Below are positions 46,848-59,663 of a stretch of DNA of 64,000 nucleotides, piece by piece. This stretch comes from Pratylenchus scribneri. Taxonomy: Eukaryota > Nematoda > Chromadorea > Rhabditida > Pratylenchidae. The translations under genes and the position numbers were made by a program. The notes below the pieces were generated by a model. It had not been told where the DNA came from. It was given only the letters and a program-made list of their open reading frames with translations, and made no database searches. Each line of letters begins with the position of its first letter. Position 1 is the stretch's first letter. The stretch covers positions 1,550,001 through 1,614,000 of the forward strand of contig JAQSEB010000012.1 in the NCBI GenBank assembly GCA_030063045.1, in the 5' to 3' direction.

Positions 46848-46930
46848 TTATATAAATGAGAGAATTCATCCTTAGAAAAAGTGTCGCAGTGTAGAAAATT
46901 ATTTGGAAAGGAGAGAAATTGAATGGGCAT
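46848..46930 (-). promoter_or_regulatory. TATA box and upstream block of stem-bulge RNA 2
   Basis: TATATAAG followed upstream by the block containing CTACACTGCGACACTTTTTC, as at the first locus. The match with the first locus extends to about 47035. Confidence 0.5.
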
Positions 46931-48565
46931 GGGCAACGAAGGGAGGGAATAAATGGCTTCTCTCTTTTATATCTCTGCCCGTCTGTGAATACCCTAACCG
47001 TAACAATTCATTAGTGCAGTGAGAAACAAATGGTCCTTAAGCAAAAAAGGCAAATATTAATTTATTCTTTTAAAGTATTCATTATTCAACCTAAATTTAA
47101 AAAAATGAAATTTCAAATTCATTTAATTATGAAAAAATAGTAATTTAAAATTTTTAAAATTAAATTTATTTGCGACGAAATTTTTAAAAATGCCTTTTTA
47201 AAATTGAATTATATTAAATTAAAATTAAATTTATGAAAAATGCTGTTTAGAAATTAGTCATAGCATATCCACAAATATTACTGCAGGGTTTATTTAGAAA
47301 AAGACAATGAAATAAAAAAAGGCAATTAAAAAATATAATGGGAAAATCAATTCATCAAAAATTTGTATTGCAGTAAATTTATCAATTCTTTATCCTTAAT
47401 TGCGGCAATCGTGGAGAATCCGGCCAGTAAAAATAAATTAATAAATAAAACTTATTCTAGCGTAAAAAATGATGCTATATTCAATCTGACATCCTTTTCA
47501 CAATATCTTGTCATCTTGGTAACATCCTTTTCACAATATCTTGTCATCTTGGTAAGATAGTGCCGACTTTTACCAAGAAAAAGTAAAGATGACACCAAGA
47601 GCATTTTTGGTGAAAATGTTTACATATCAAATTATAGTTCAATCAGTGCAGCTCGCTGACTGAGAGGAATCGAATGGTACCATTTTTAATTCGATAATTT
47701 TGTAGTCAGATTATAAGCCAAAAACTTACTAAGATTAAGTTTTTTGGTCATAACTTGCCAATAACTTCATATTATCTAATAAAAATGGTACCATTCGATT
47801 CCCCTCGGCGAGCTGTGTTGATTGAGCTATTAATATGACTAAGAAAAAAATTTTCACTTGTAATTCCCTTGGTACCCTCTTTACTTTTTCTTGGTAAAAG
47901 TCGGCATTATCTTATCAAGATGGCAAGATACAGCGAAAAGGATGTCAGATTTGAACGCAGCATCATTTTTTAAGATAGAACAAGTGTTTTTACTTTTTAG
48001 ATAACTTTTTATTTTGTGGCCGGATTCTCCACGATTGCCCTTATTGCTATGCTTATTTTCTTTCATTTTTGGTTGATTCAATTTGATAAGACAAAAAGTG
48101 TTTGGATGGGGAATTTGAGTTGAGAAATGTTTGGGAAAATTGTCTCAGGCAAAACATCTGAATTTTTCCTTTGTCTTTCACTTATTTCCAATTTTTATTG
48201 ATCTAATATTTAACTAATTTATCTATATCATTTATTAAGACATTTATTTATCTTTAAAATTATCAATTATATTATAATTTATTAATAGATGATTACTTAA
48301 ATGTACCCTCATCTTAAATAAAATTAAAATTCGCGCTTACAATTTCAAATTTATCAAAAGAAAATTTTTTGTAATTTATTCTAAAAATAAAATTAATTTA
48401 GATTTAGCAATTGATCCTAAAAATTATCTAACAATTTGGAAATTGCTAAAGGCATAGAGGTCAATTCTAGAAAAATATTAAATGAATGATTTCACGGGCT
48501 AATATTGTCACAAATTTATTAATGAAAAATAAATTTAATTATCATCGAATAATTCAAATAAATTC
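46931..48565. other. intergenic with one foldback element
   Basis: No gene seen. Contains the inverted repeat at 47404-48039. Confidence 0.4.
47404..48039. mobile_element. 636-bp foldback element
   Basis: Ends GGCAATCGTGGAGAATCCGG and its exact complement. Inner arms share GACATCCTTTTC, TCTTGGTAA and GGTACCATTCGATTCC words in inverted order. No clear target duplication and no ORF. A fragment related to one arm is at 1685-1845. Confidence 0.75.
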
Positions 48566-51500
48566 TCAGCATCCATGTGGCAATTTTCCTTCATTGTATT
48601 TGTTCGTAAAAATTTCCAAATTGGCAAATGTTTTGAACCGTTCCTCAATTGTAGTCTCAAGCTAAAAATTGAAATATAAATGAAAAATTTGCGAAAAATC
48701 ATTATTTATTTTTTCGTAAATTTACTCTATTGCTTTATACTTTTTAGGAAACTGTAAATTTTGTCTTGTTGTCCTTTTAAATTCTGATTGCCTTATAAAT
48801 GTTTGAAATTATTTATTATTAAATTTTGCATAAATTCTAGCCACAATTATAAATTAATTTATTAATATTTGAGGATTAATTAATTTGTATAATATTAATA
48901 AAATAAATATTATTTGAAAATAATTCTTTATTTTAAGTCTTATTTTTCTTCTAAATTTTGTGGTTTTTCAAATAAAATTTTTTACCAGTTTTTAGACCTT
49001 AATAGATTTATGGAATAAGTCATTAAATATTTACTTCCATAGTCCAATGAATATTCATTTTCTTTGATTTAAATTCATAAATTAATTTGAGCAATGAACC
49101 CATGCTTTTGGTTTGCTTCAATTGAAATTTTCCCATGGCGGGCCAACGCACTTTCAGATCAAGATCAAAGTGCAAATAAAGACGGCCGAACAAGGGAGGG
49201 TCCAAAGTGCCATTTTCAATTTTCTTAAAAATATTAAATAATTTCCAATTTATGGGATGGATTTGTTAACAATTATATAATATTAAAAAAAACTTGAGTT
49301 TCGTTCATTTTTTCAAACATCTCAAGTTCTACCGGGCCGTTTTTCGAGATCTTTTTTTTAAAAGTTTCGTATTTCAATGGCACATATGGAAAAACCTCAA
49401 CTTTTTCAAATTAGGCCCCCGGTTTGGAGATATTAGACAAAAACCGGTTTAAAAAATTGAACTTTTTCGGTTTGCCCAGGTAAAACTTTTTTCCTTTTGA
49501 TTTTGGAGTTTTGGACCCGGAGAGAGGGGGGTAAGTTAGAGTCTTAGCTACAAAATAATATATGGTTTGTGGGGTCTAAATTCAAAACCCAGGGCTGTGG
49601 AGGCCGGCAAAAATTGGTACCTAGGCATTTTTTCCTTCATAGCCGATTGGCGAAGATGGGGGGGGGGGGGGGGTGGGAACGGAGGTCGCGGGTTCGAATC
49701 CCACCAAGGGCCAATAATTTTTTTAGAGGTTTTCGATGATGGGGAACACGAATTTGAGGTTTATTTTGAAAATTAAACCGGTTCAAATTTTTAAACCGGT
49801 TCTGCGCGAGTTGAATTTTGATCAGAAAATTGGGGAATGGATTTTAATTATGAAATATAACCCTTCTAGGAATCTTTTAAAGCGCGATAGCGCTTTCTTT
49901 CTACCGTCCCACGTATTCCTTCCGTCAGCCCCTTAAGAACCAGCGGGCTTGCCCCGCTGGTTCTTTAAAATTAAATATTATGCTTCTTATATTTTATTTG
50001 TCCCTTTTTTCTCATATGAGTTTCTTTTTTTCAAGCCCAAAAAATAATGAAACTTGATAGTCTATTTTGTTTATTAATAATATTTTGAACAAACTTTCGC
50101 GAATTTTATAGAGCTTTAAAAAATGCGATAAGAATAATTTTTAAAATTTCATTCTATAGTTCTATATAGGAAAAATTCATGCATTTTATTAACTTGTCTA
50201 GCCTATATTACCTGATAATATTTTATTTTGATCTTCGGAAAATTCTTGAAATATAATTTTAATAATATTGGATGAATGAAATTTTAAAATTTTCTAGAAA
50301 TTCAAATAGATATGAAAAAATTATTTCCAAATATCAAGAAATATTTTCAATAAAACGCATAAATAGGCATATATTTTATTAACAATAATATATATTCAAA
50401 AACAAATTGTTTCAAAAATATTTTCCATATTTCAGAAATATTGAATAACAGAGCAGAATTTCTTAAAAAACCAAAAATTTTCCATTTATCTTTAGATTTT
50501 ATTTATTTATTTAAAAAAGGTCGAAACTTGAATTTTTTCCCCATTCCAATAAATTTATGATAAAATTCACCTGAATGAGTGTATCAAAAAAGTCCACTGG
50601 CCAATTGCCAACAGCTCTACAAATAATGAGCTCCTTGAAACGGCCCGCTTCAAAAAATCGCAGCAAATTTTCTGAGTAAGACATCCGACCATGAATTTTG
50701 ATCTATCAATTAAAAAGTTAATAATTGCAATTTAAAAATACTTAAAAATGTGATCAGAGCTATGTTCGACTCCGACTCCAACTCCGACTCCGCTCCGGAG
50801 CTGAGGGGCCTTATTCTCATCTCCGGATTTATTGCTAAATCCGGATTTATTTCTTAAATCGCGATTTAATTTTCTAAATCGGCATTCTCATCTTCGGTTC
50901 TTAAATCCAGATTTATTTAGACTAAATCGCGATTTATTTAATCGCGATTTAGCGTTGGCTAAATCGCGATTTAGGACCCTAAATCCTATTTTCTTATTCT
51001 CATCTTTTAGCAATAAATCGGGATTTATTTTCATAAAGGGAAATTAAATCCTAGTCTGAGGCACGATTTAGCATGGATTTAGCAGTTAAAAAATCATAAA
51101 AAATTTATTTTTAATTATAATTGAGTCAAATATTTTTTAAAATGATAAGAAAATGTTTATCTATCATTTAAAAATAATTTTAAATGAAATTTCAATAAAA
51201 TTAATTTTTTTCTATTTTTCCAATTTTTTGCCTTTTTTATGAGAAAAATATTTCTGACAATTTTTTTATTCAAAAGAACTAGTGGACGGAAGGGAAGCGG
51301 GGCCAGGGATCTCAGATTTTTTTCTGGAAAATAAGGTTTTTCGTGGTTTTCCGACATAAAAATAAGGGTTTGTAAGGTATTTGAAAGGAAAAATAAGGCT
51401 TTTTGTAAGGCATATAAATTTTTTGTTAAAAATATTTATTCTCAATATTTCTCGTTACTTTTTTTTGCCTTTTGCAACAATTCAGGCTTTGAAATAAACA

Positions 51501-54500
51501 TATTAAATGCTTGTGAACAATCAAATTCAGAATTTTCTTTAATCGAAACTATAGCATTCATTCACCGTTTTAAATATGGAAACTGTTTCTTTCATCCATC
51601 CAAGCATAGGTCGGCAAGGGGGCTGGAAAACTATCACCACTTTGCGCTTTTCCTAAAAATTTTTCCCGCGGCAGCGAAAAATTTGGTCTAAAATGGCCCT
51701 GATAAGGGAAAATTTAAGCCAAAAATGGCCCTGATAAGGGAAAATGTAAGCCAAAAATGGCCCTGATAAGGGAAAATGTAAGCCAAAAATGGCCCTTATA
51801 AGGGAAAATTTAAGCCAAAAATGGCCCTGATAAGGGAAAATTTAAGCCAAAAATGGCCCTGATAAGGGAAAATTTAAGCCAAAAATGGCCCTTATAAGGG
51901 AAAATTTAAGCCAAAAATGGCCCTGATAAGGGAAAATTTAAGCCAAAAATGGCCCTGATAAGGGAAAATGTAAGCCAAAAATGGCCCTTATAAGGGAAAA
52001 TTTAAGCCAAAAATGGCCCTGATAAGGGAAAATGTAAGCCAAAAATGGCTCTTATAAGGGAAAATTTAAGCCAAAAATGGCCCTGATAAGGGAAAATGTA
52101 AGCCAAAAATGGCCCTTATAAGGGAAAATTTAAGCCAAAAATGGCCCTGATAAGGGAAAATGTAAGCCAAAAATGGCCCTTATAAGGGAAAATTTATGCC
52201 AAAAATGGCCCTGATAAGGGAAAATGTAAGCCAAAAATGGTCCTGATAAGGGAAAATTTAAGCCAAAATTAGCCGCGCAGCGAAAAATTGGAGCCAAAAT
52301 TAACCGCGCAGCGCAAAATTGGAGCCAAAATTAACCGCGCAGCGCAAAATTTTAATAATTTCGACAAAATTGGCCAAAATAAGGCAAAAATTGGCCAAAA
52401 TAAGGCTTTATAAGGCTTTTTCGGAGATAAGGCTTTTGTAAGGGAAAATCCCAAAAATAAGGGAAACCCTTAAAAATAAGGCATTCTGAGATCCCTGAGC
52501 GGGGCGTAAGGGAAGTGGGTGTAAGGAATACGTGGGCCAAAGAAATACATGGGAAGGGTTTATATTAGGGTTAATTATCCGTTGACGGGACGGGTACACG
52601 GGCAGGGTATTCGCGCGATTTTGGGCTAATTATCCGTCCCGCCTACCCGTCCCGTATTTTTCTCATTACCCGTTACCCGCGCATTTTCTACCCGTCCCGT
52701 AATGTTAAAAAGTAACCCTAAATTTGGGCATTTGGGGAACAAAAATTTTTCACAACTTCCCAAAAATTTAAAAGGGCATCATCAATGCGTTCGATTTGCT
52801 TAGTTGGTTAGTGCTTGACTTACATTTTTGGTACTATCGTTCTAATCCCAGCAGCGGAAAATCATTTAATTTAATATTTTTCTGCCTAAAATGAATTAAT
52901 TTTGTTGATAAAAGTATTGAGAAAAATTAGATTTTTTAAAAGCATTTTTTAACAATTTTAAAAGTATAATAAATTTTGTTGAGAATATGCGTTAAACATT
53001 TTTAATATTTTTTAGTCTTTCTAAAAAATGACCTAGAGATCAGGGCTGGGCAAAATCGAAAATTTTTAACGGTACATGGTAACGGTAAACAGTAGAGTCT
53101 AAAAATACGGTCACGATAACGGTACGGTACCCAGCCCTGCTAGAGAAGAGATAGAGAATTCTGCTAATAAAACAATATGGATAAATGATAAATTGAAGCT
53201 AATTGTGCAGAAAAAAAATTTGCTTGTAAAAAACCTAACAAAATTTTTTGCGTTCGCGCCAATCGGCGCTCGCAAAATACTACTAATATAAATTTTTCGA
53301 TCATGACAAAAAAATTTTCAATAAAAATGCTCTATGCTTTTGATCACTCCTTTGCTTTTTCATAGCAAAATTTGAGACAACCATAACCAATATGATAAAT
53401 TATCAAAAATCTGATTCCATCAGAATCGTTTTCAGCATTTCAATTTGCCCCTAAAAATTGTCTTTTTTAAAAAATTTTATTCTTTATCAATTTCTGCAAT
53501 TTTTTGTCAGATTGCAGTGCATTCGATTTTATGAATCAAAAAATTAAATAAAAATTGAAAAGAATAAGAATTCAATAATAATAAAAATTAGGAAAAAATG
53601 ATTCTTCAGATTATGAATGATATTTATTTTGCCGATTTTAAAAATTTTATTAAACGAGTTTCAAAAAAAATGCCTTAAAGGGCACAGGACGGGTAGTATC
53701 CGCGGATAATTTTCGAAAATGGCCTACCCGTCCCTTATCCGTGCCTTGATTATCCGCACTATCCGTTACCCGTGACTTCACTATCCGTGCACGGATAATT
53801 AACCCTAGTTTATATGTTGGGGACGTTTGTAAAAACGCGCCAGGGCGCGTTCGACCTACCCTAGGGCTATGGATTTTGGAATTATTTAGAGATTATAGTC
53901 ATGCTCGCTTCGCTCGCCAGCAATTTTAGGTCGTGTGCAGGCTCGCTAGTTCGTGGGCAGGCTCGCTTCGCTCGCCAGCCCTTCTTTAGGTCGTGTGCAG
54001 GCTCGCTTCGCTCGCCGGCTTTCTTAAGGTCGTGTGCGAATTTTAGAACTGGTTTGTAAACCGATTTTGATCAAATCACAAAACTATTATTAAATTCGAA
54101 TTATTCATATTCGAAAACCTCCAAATCCCAATTTTCACCTCTCTCTGACAAAATTTCATTTTTGGACTTTTTTGAACCGGTTTGCAAACCGGTTTCGACG
54201 GAATCACAAAACTATTATTAAATTCGAAATCCTCATAGTCGAAAACCCCCAAGTCTTAATTTTCACCTAATTCTGATTAAATTTTCATTTTTGACATTTT
54301 TGAACCGGTTTGCAAACCACCTTTTACGCGGGCACCAAAACCAATGTTATTTTTGAATTCTCCATACTCGAAAACCCCCAAATCCCAAATTTCACCTCAT
54401 TCTGACAAAATTTCCATTTTCGATATTTTTGAACCGGTTTGCAAACCACTCCTTGCGCTGATCAAAAAACTATTTCCATTTTTGAATTCTCCATATCTGA

Positions 54501-57500
54501 AAACCCCCGAATCCTAATTTTCACCTCATTACGACAAAATTTTCATTTTTGGACATGTTTTGAACCGGTTTGCAAACCATCCGTTGCGCGAATTAAAAAA
54601 CTGATGCCATAATTGAATTCGCCATAGCCGAAAACCCCCGAGTCCTAATTTTCATCTTCCAACTCCCACTTCCACTATAGGCTTAGCTCTGGGGCGAGAT
54701 ATGGCCAAATCATGACCTGCGCATAGAAGTTAACAAACTCCTCCTAGGCCAAGCCGCGTAGCCCAACATGCCATACACCATTTTGAAGCCCTGACTTGGG
54801 TGCGGGTCATAGGCCAAAAAACTTTTCAAAAAATTCACACACAAAAAAGTTATGAACTAAAATGTAAAAAATGCGGCCAAATTCTAAGTTCAAAAACCGG
54901 TTTTCCCCCTCTGCTAACCACCTGGCCAAACTCAACCTCAAACCAAACCATGTCAAAATTAGTTTAAACGGACGCTATTTGGATACATTTTTTCAGTTCA
55001 CACCTTCCAACTCTCATCCAGAACCTTATTCTACCCGCAAAACCGTGTGACAAAGCTTTTTATATTGAATATAAAAAATTTAACCCTATTTGAACGATAT
55101 TTTACTAATTTTCTCATTTATTTATTTATTTTCCTTTGATTTTCCTCTTTTTCCCTGCCTAAATCCGGATTTAATAAATACCGATTTAGTAAATTGCGAT
55201 TCGACATGAGAATAACGATTTAAGAAATTTTTAAATCCCGATTTAATAAATTGCGATTTATGACTAAATCGCGATTTAATAAATCCGGAGATGAGAATAA
55301 CTCCCCTGGAGTCGGAGTCAAAAATTTTGAGTAACTTCGGACTCCGCATTTTTATTAGAAAAAATGCCTTTTACCATTTTTTGTAATTTTTCAAATTTTT
55401 TCCCTTCTTTCAAAATAAATTTTTTCTATTTATTTTGACTAAAATTGCAATTCTCTCAAATTTTTTCATATTTTTGAAAAGCTATGTTAAATTTTCATAG
55501 CAAAATCACGGAGTCACAATAAAAAAATTTTTTCGGAGTCGGACTCCGGAGTCGAAGTCGAGCTTTTAGAACGACTCCAGGGCTGAAGTCGGAGACGGAG
55601 TCAAAAATTGGAAATCCCTGAGTCCGGAATCGGAGTAGTAGTTAAGAATTATGAAAAGCACAGCTCTGAATGTGATATAGGTTATAGCCGATCTCAAATA
55701 CGACAGACAGAGACTTTAGTCAATGTAATTTAGATTTTGGATAGAATGCTATTTTTGCAATTTATTTAATTGTTTTTGCAATCCAATATTTGATTTATTT
55801 GCAAGTAAAAATGTTTTCTTGACCAAATAGCTAGCGATATGTAGAGCTTATTTAAGATTATAAATATGAGATCGGCTACAACATAATAATTTGAGATGAC
55901 ATATAAAATTACTTAATTATAAATTAAAAATTTTAATTGATATAGAAATTCAGAAAGATTTTTTTAAATTTTTTAGCCCATTGTATTATTGGCTAACATT
56001 AAAAAATTTTAGAATATGAAATAAAGTCGTTTTTATTTTTGAATAATTTTCCAATAATTTTTCCAATTTATATAAATTTTAATAAATATTTTACTTTATT
56101 GGTGAGAATATGGTTGCCCAAAAAATAAAAATAATCATCAAAATTAATCGGTTTTTCAGAACGGGTCCATTCCACCATTTTAGCATAATATTCATACACA
56201 TTTTTTTCGTTCAATTTGCCTTCGGGTAGCAAATCAATTCGATCGTGCTAAAATTGAATTATTTATATTCTGATTTTTAATAAAATTTTTAAAAAGATTA
56301 TTTGGCTTTAAAATGGGGAATTTTGCCAAAAAATCAGTTATTTAAAAAAATATTTTCAATTTACTCTACTATTATCTATTTATTTAGGCTAAAATTCCAA
56401 ATTTTTTATCATATCGATTTTTTAAGCTGCCTAAATCACAAATTATAATTATGAAAATATTGCTAATGATATGAGTATTATTTATTCAGATAATCAAAAA
56501 AAAATTTAAAATTTCTCAATAATTTTATACCTACAAATTTTATATCAAATCTATTATATGAATTTTGTAAAAATAAGTAAAAGAAATAGATTATTATAAT
56601 AAAATTCCATTAATTTTTTTTCCATTAATATTTTCATTGCTTTTTATTTATTTATGAATTTAAACAAACTTCGACATAGCCTTCCGGATAAATATGCACT
56701 TCCGATTTGACAATGAAAACAAAATACATAATTGTACGAAGGTTTATAAGAAATGAAGAATTTGGGAAATATGTTCCTATCCATTTATCTAGAAAAATAT
56801 TCCCATTAATTATTAATTAAATTTGAATTTTAGAATTAATTAGAATATTTGTGAATTTATTATATATAAAAATAAAAACGTAATAACTCCTGCCTTTTTG
56901 AGTATTTAAATAATAATTTTACCAGAATTCATTTCATTTTTTAATATTTTGACCATCCATGCAAAAATTCCGGTAATTTCTTCTTTTGTAGCAAATTGTG
57001 TTGGAAAAATGGCATGCACAAGGTAACATTGTTTGCCTTCTGTAAATTAAGAAGGCTGACAAAATAATAGTAATTTCAAAAATTTATTAAAATTTGATAA
57101 TATAAAATAATTAAAATTATTTTAATTTAATTTGATGACTGATAGTAAGTAATAAGTATAATAATAAAAAAAATAAAAATCAAGATTTTTCAAAAAAAAT
57201 TATTTTAATAAATTATTAAAAATTATTGTTGTAATTTGGAGCAATTTTTGCGCCATTCCCTATTATGAATTAATTGGCTGGCTATAAATTGTGTTGGCAA
57301 AATTAATTTTTCGGCATTTTATTGGTTTTGATAAAAAAAAATCGCAAAAAAAATGAATTCACCTTCGAGCTGTATTGTCCAATCAAAATGTTGTGAACAG
57401 CCTTCAACAAATTTCATTCCGCCAATCAGCGCCGAAATATTTTGCCATCTTTTTTGAGTATTATCTACAACCTGAATAAATAAAACTAGAGTTAATTTAT

Positions 57501-58302
57501 TAATAAAATTAAATAATAATTTAATTCTTTTCTTTTCTTTTCATTCATTTTAATGTTTAAAAATTTTAGCAAAAAATTAAATCAATCATTTTTGCAAATT
57601 TTATCGCAGCCTATATCCCCTTATCCATATTCCTATTCGAATCATAATTAATAAGTTAATAAATTAATATTATTAAATAATATGGCCAATTTATAATTGC
57701 CACAAAATTAATGACTTTTAGTTACAAGTTTCAAAATCAAAAAAAAATAATTTTCATTAAATAAACTGAAGAGTTAATTGTAAATTTAAAATTTGTTAAT
57801 ACATATAAATTTATTAATTTTATTATAAAAATATTTTCTGAATTAATAATATTTATTGTTATTTTGAAATTCTCTTACAGATGAACCATTTTTATCTTTG
57901 GCTTTCTCAACAAATTTGTTATATTCATTGAAACGCGTATCGATGGCGACCACATTTTTATTGAGATTTTTGGGCATATTATTGAAGCAGTTCTGGCAAA
58001 TTTTAATGGAAAATTATCAAAGTTATTTACAATAAATTTTTCTGGATATTAAAATTAATTTAGAATAAAATATTTGATAAATATTAATTATATAAAATTT
58101 TATATATCGAATTTAATTAATAATTATTTTTAAATAATTGACATTTGCTAATATTTCAATTCTCAAAATCGCATACAATTTCCATATTGTGAACCATATA
58201 TTTATTGTCGGCAAATAATTCAATTGGTTGAATAAAGATTTGTTGCCATTTCGAGGCATGACAGAAAGTAGGCATAAAAATTATTAACAAGAAAATTAAC
58301 AT
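48566..58302 (-). CDS. predicted secreted protein, unknown family
   Basis: Nine minus-strand exons, 58177-58302, 57879-57992, 57363-57471, 56923-57039, 56670-56788, 56095-56247, 50571-50702, 49035-49223 and 48566-48661, join with consistent phases to 384 residues. It starts with a textbook signal peptide (MLIFLLIIFMPTFCHA). No other convincing membrane segment is present except a hydrophobic TIMYFVFIVK inside exon 5, which probably lies in a fold core. Cysteines and tryptophans are scattered. Notable stretches are KEEITGIFAWMVKILKNEM, LPEGKLNEKNVYEYYAKMVE and PPLFGRLYLHFDLDLKVRWP. I do not recognise the family. The intron between exons 6 and 7 is 5.4 kb because a 4.9-kb transposon sits in it. 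A secreted protein from a nematode may act in the gut, cuticle or host; nothing here decides. Confidence 0.65.
49638..49712 (+). repeat. tRNA-like (pseudo-tRNA or SINE head) sequence
   Basis: TAGCCGATTGGC fits the polymerase III A box, and GGTTCGAATCC at 49691-49701 is a perfect B box in a good T-arm (CGCGGGTTCGAATCCCACC). A run of 15 or so G replaces the anticodon region, and no matching 5' acceptor strand for AAGGGCC is visible. So it is a tRNA-derived fragment, not a tRNA gene. Confidence 0.45.
51690..52256. repeat. 32-bp tandem array, about 18 copies
   Basis: Unit contains AAAAATGGCCCTGATAAGGG plus AAAATTTAAGCC. CTGATAAG and CTTATAAG versions, and TTTAAG and TGTAAG versions, alternate, hinting at higher-order duplication. 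It continues into GCGCAGCGAAAAATTGG-type repeats to about 52350. Confidence 0.95.
52566..53807. mobile_element. 1.24-kb hAT-type element nested in the 4.9-kb element
   Basis: Ends TAGGGTTAATTATCCG and CGGATAATTAACCCTA with GTTTATAT on both sides. Its two ends match those of 11112-11600 and 59664-60151 in reverse orientation, but it has about 750 bp of extra interior, so it may be closer to the parental form. A tRNA-like patch lies at 52787-52858 (TTGCTTAGTTGG, GTTCTAATCCC). Confidence 0.85.
54035..54660. repeat. 130-bp tandem repeat, five copies
   Basis: GAACCGGTTTGCAAACC recurs at 54043 (diverged), 54174, 54302, 54430 and 54561, followed each time by a block with AAAACCCCCAAATCC and TTTTCACCTC. 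It is preceded at 53900-54025 by repeated GCTCGCTTCGCTCGCCAGC. Confidence 0.85.
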
Positions 58303-59663
58303 ATTTAGAAAATGCTAAAAATTTTATTGATAAAATTAATCAAACAGTAATTCGAATAAAAATTATATAATTTTGAATTTAAAAAAATTTAAAATAATAG
58401 TAGTAAATCCAAAAAATAATTTAAATTTCAAAGAAAATGGAGAATGGACCAATCAAGCGAAGGCCAAAAAAAAACAATAATAAAATATGCATTATTTTTG
58501 GGTTTAAGCAAATAATTTCTTTTTATTCTATAGCATATTAAATAAATTTTGAGTTAATTTTTGGATTTGCTCAAATGGCAAAAAATAAAAAATCCGAATG
58601 ATGAATGAATCATTCTGCGAACGCAAGCAATCAACCAAATGAAATTCATTTAATTAATTTTAGAGAGAATTGAGAAGATTTGGTTAAGGAATTAAGCCAC
58701 GTTGAATAGTGTTTACTTATTTTTTCATATTCTTCCCCTGTCATTCTGTCCATTCTGCTTCACTTCCCTCTTTTCTTTTATTACTGACAGCCGCTCTATT
58801 CTATTTTCCCCTTTTCAATTTTTCAAAGGCTTCTATTTCGTCCAACCAATTTTCCATGAAGCAATTTTTGTTGGACTATGGACTGCCCGCCTCCATTCCC
58901 CCACTCGCCTATTTTTTTCGCCAGCAATTCCAATTACCCAATCCCCATTCCCTTCCAATTGGCTGGATAGCTAGCCGCTAGCCCATTGCCTTCGTGTGTG
59001 GCATCGCAATATAGAGGGGAGGACTGAAGAGCGGGAACGAACGGCCGAGACCGGCTGGCTCGAAAAAGAGGAAGTAAAAATAGGGGACGAGTCGAGAGCG
59101 TCGATCGATGATGGAAAAAAAGATGGGGAGAGAAGGAAATTGGGCCTGCCACTTTTATATAAATTTATAGGGAAATATGATAAAAAAAAATATTGAAAAG
59201 TTTCCGCCAAGTTTGTAATTATTAGAATATTTTTATATCATTAAAATCAAAGGATCCTTCGCTTATAATTATAATTATAAAAAATAGGATTATTGATTCG
59301 AAAAAATGAAAAGGTCCTTCGGCTCTAATTATAATGGAGAATAAAATTGAAAAACTGTAAATTACAGATATTTGGGACCATTGCTGCAGAAAAGAAATGA
59401 AAGAGATTTTAATTTTTTAAGTTTTTTTAAGCCGCTGGTAAAATAGGTGGAGGGAAATGTAATGAAGATGGCGTAAGGGAGGTTAAGCGTCGAGCATGGC
59501 AACGAGAATTTAGGCAATTGATTTTATGGGATGGGCCAAATGGAAAAAAACAAGCCATTGGAGTGTGAGTGGAGAACTCCACTCTGTTGGGTTTTCTCGC
59601 AGAATTTTTTTGCTGCCAGTCGCCTTTCGCCATTGCAGCCGGCCAAGGGAAGTCAAAATAAAG
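58303..59663. other. intergenic, no gene supported
   Basis: 58690-59160 is C/T-rich then G/A-rich with overlapping open frames of no recognisable content. 59540-59640 has a small hairpin (GTGGAGAACTCCAC) before GCAGAATTTTTTTGCTGC, not assignable to a known RNA. Confidence 0.4.

Larger units (their letters stand above)
50755..55668. mobile_element. 4.9-kb hAT-type composite element
   Basis: Ends CAGAGCTATG and CACAGCTCTG, with AATGTGAT repeated on both sides at 50747-50754 and 55669-55676. Inside each end come CGACTCCGACTCC-type words and then AAATCGCGATTTA palindromes, in opposite orientation at the two ends. The middle contains a 32-bp array, a nested hAT-type element and a 130-bp tandem repeat. 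No transposase reading frame found. It sits in intron 6 of the secreted-protein gene. Confidence 0.8.

Noticed and set aside
51690..52256. Regular 32-bp direct repeats, CRISPR-like at first sight
   Set aside because: Units abut with no unique spacers, and the genome is eukaryotic; it is a minisatellite.
52787..52858. Possible tRNA gene
   Set aside because: A- and B-box-like words are present but the stems do not pair; kept only as a tRNA-like patch within a transposon.
58702..59210. Frames of 66-90 codons on both strands
   Set aside because: C/T-rich or G/A-rich DNA gives open frames by composition; nothing protein-like.
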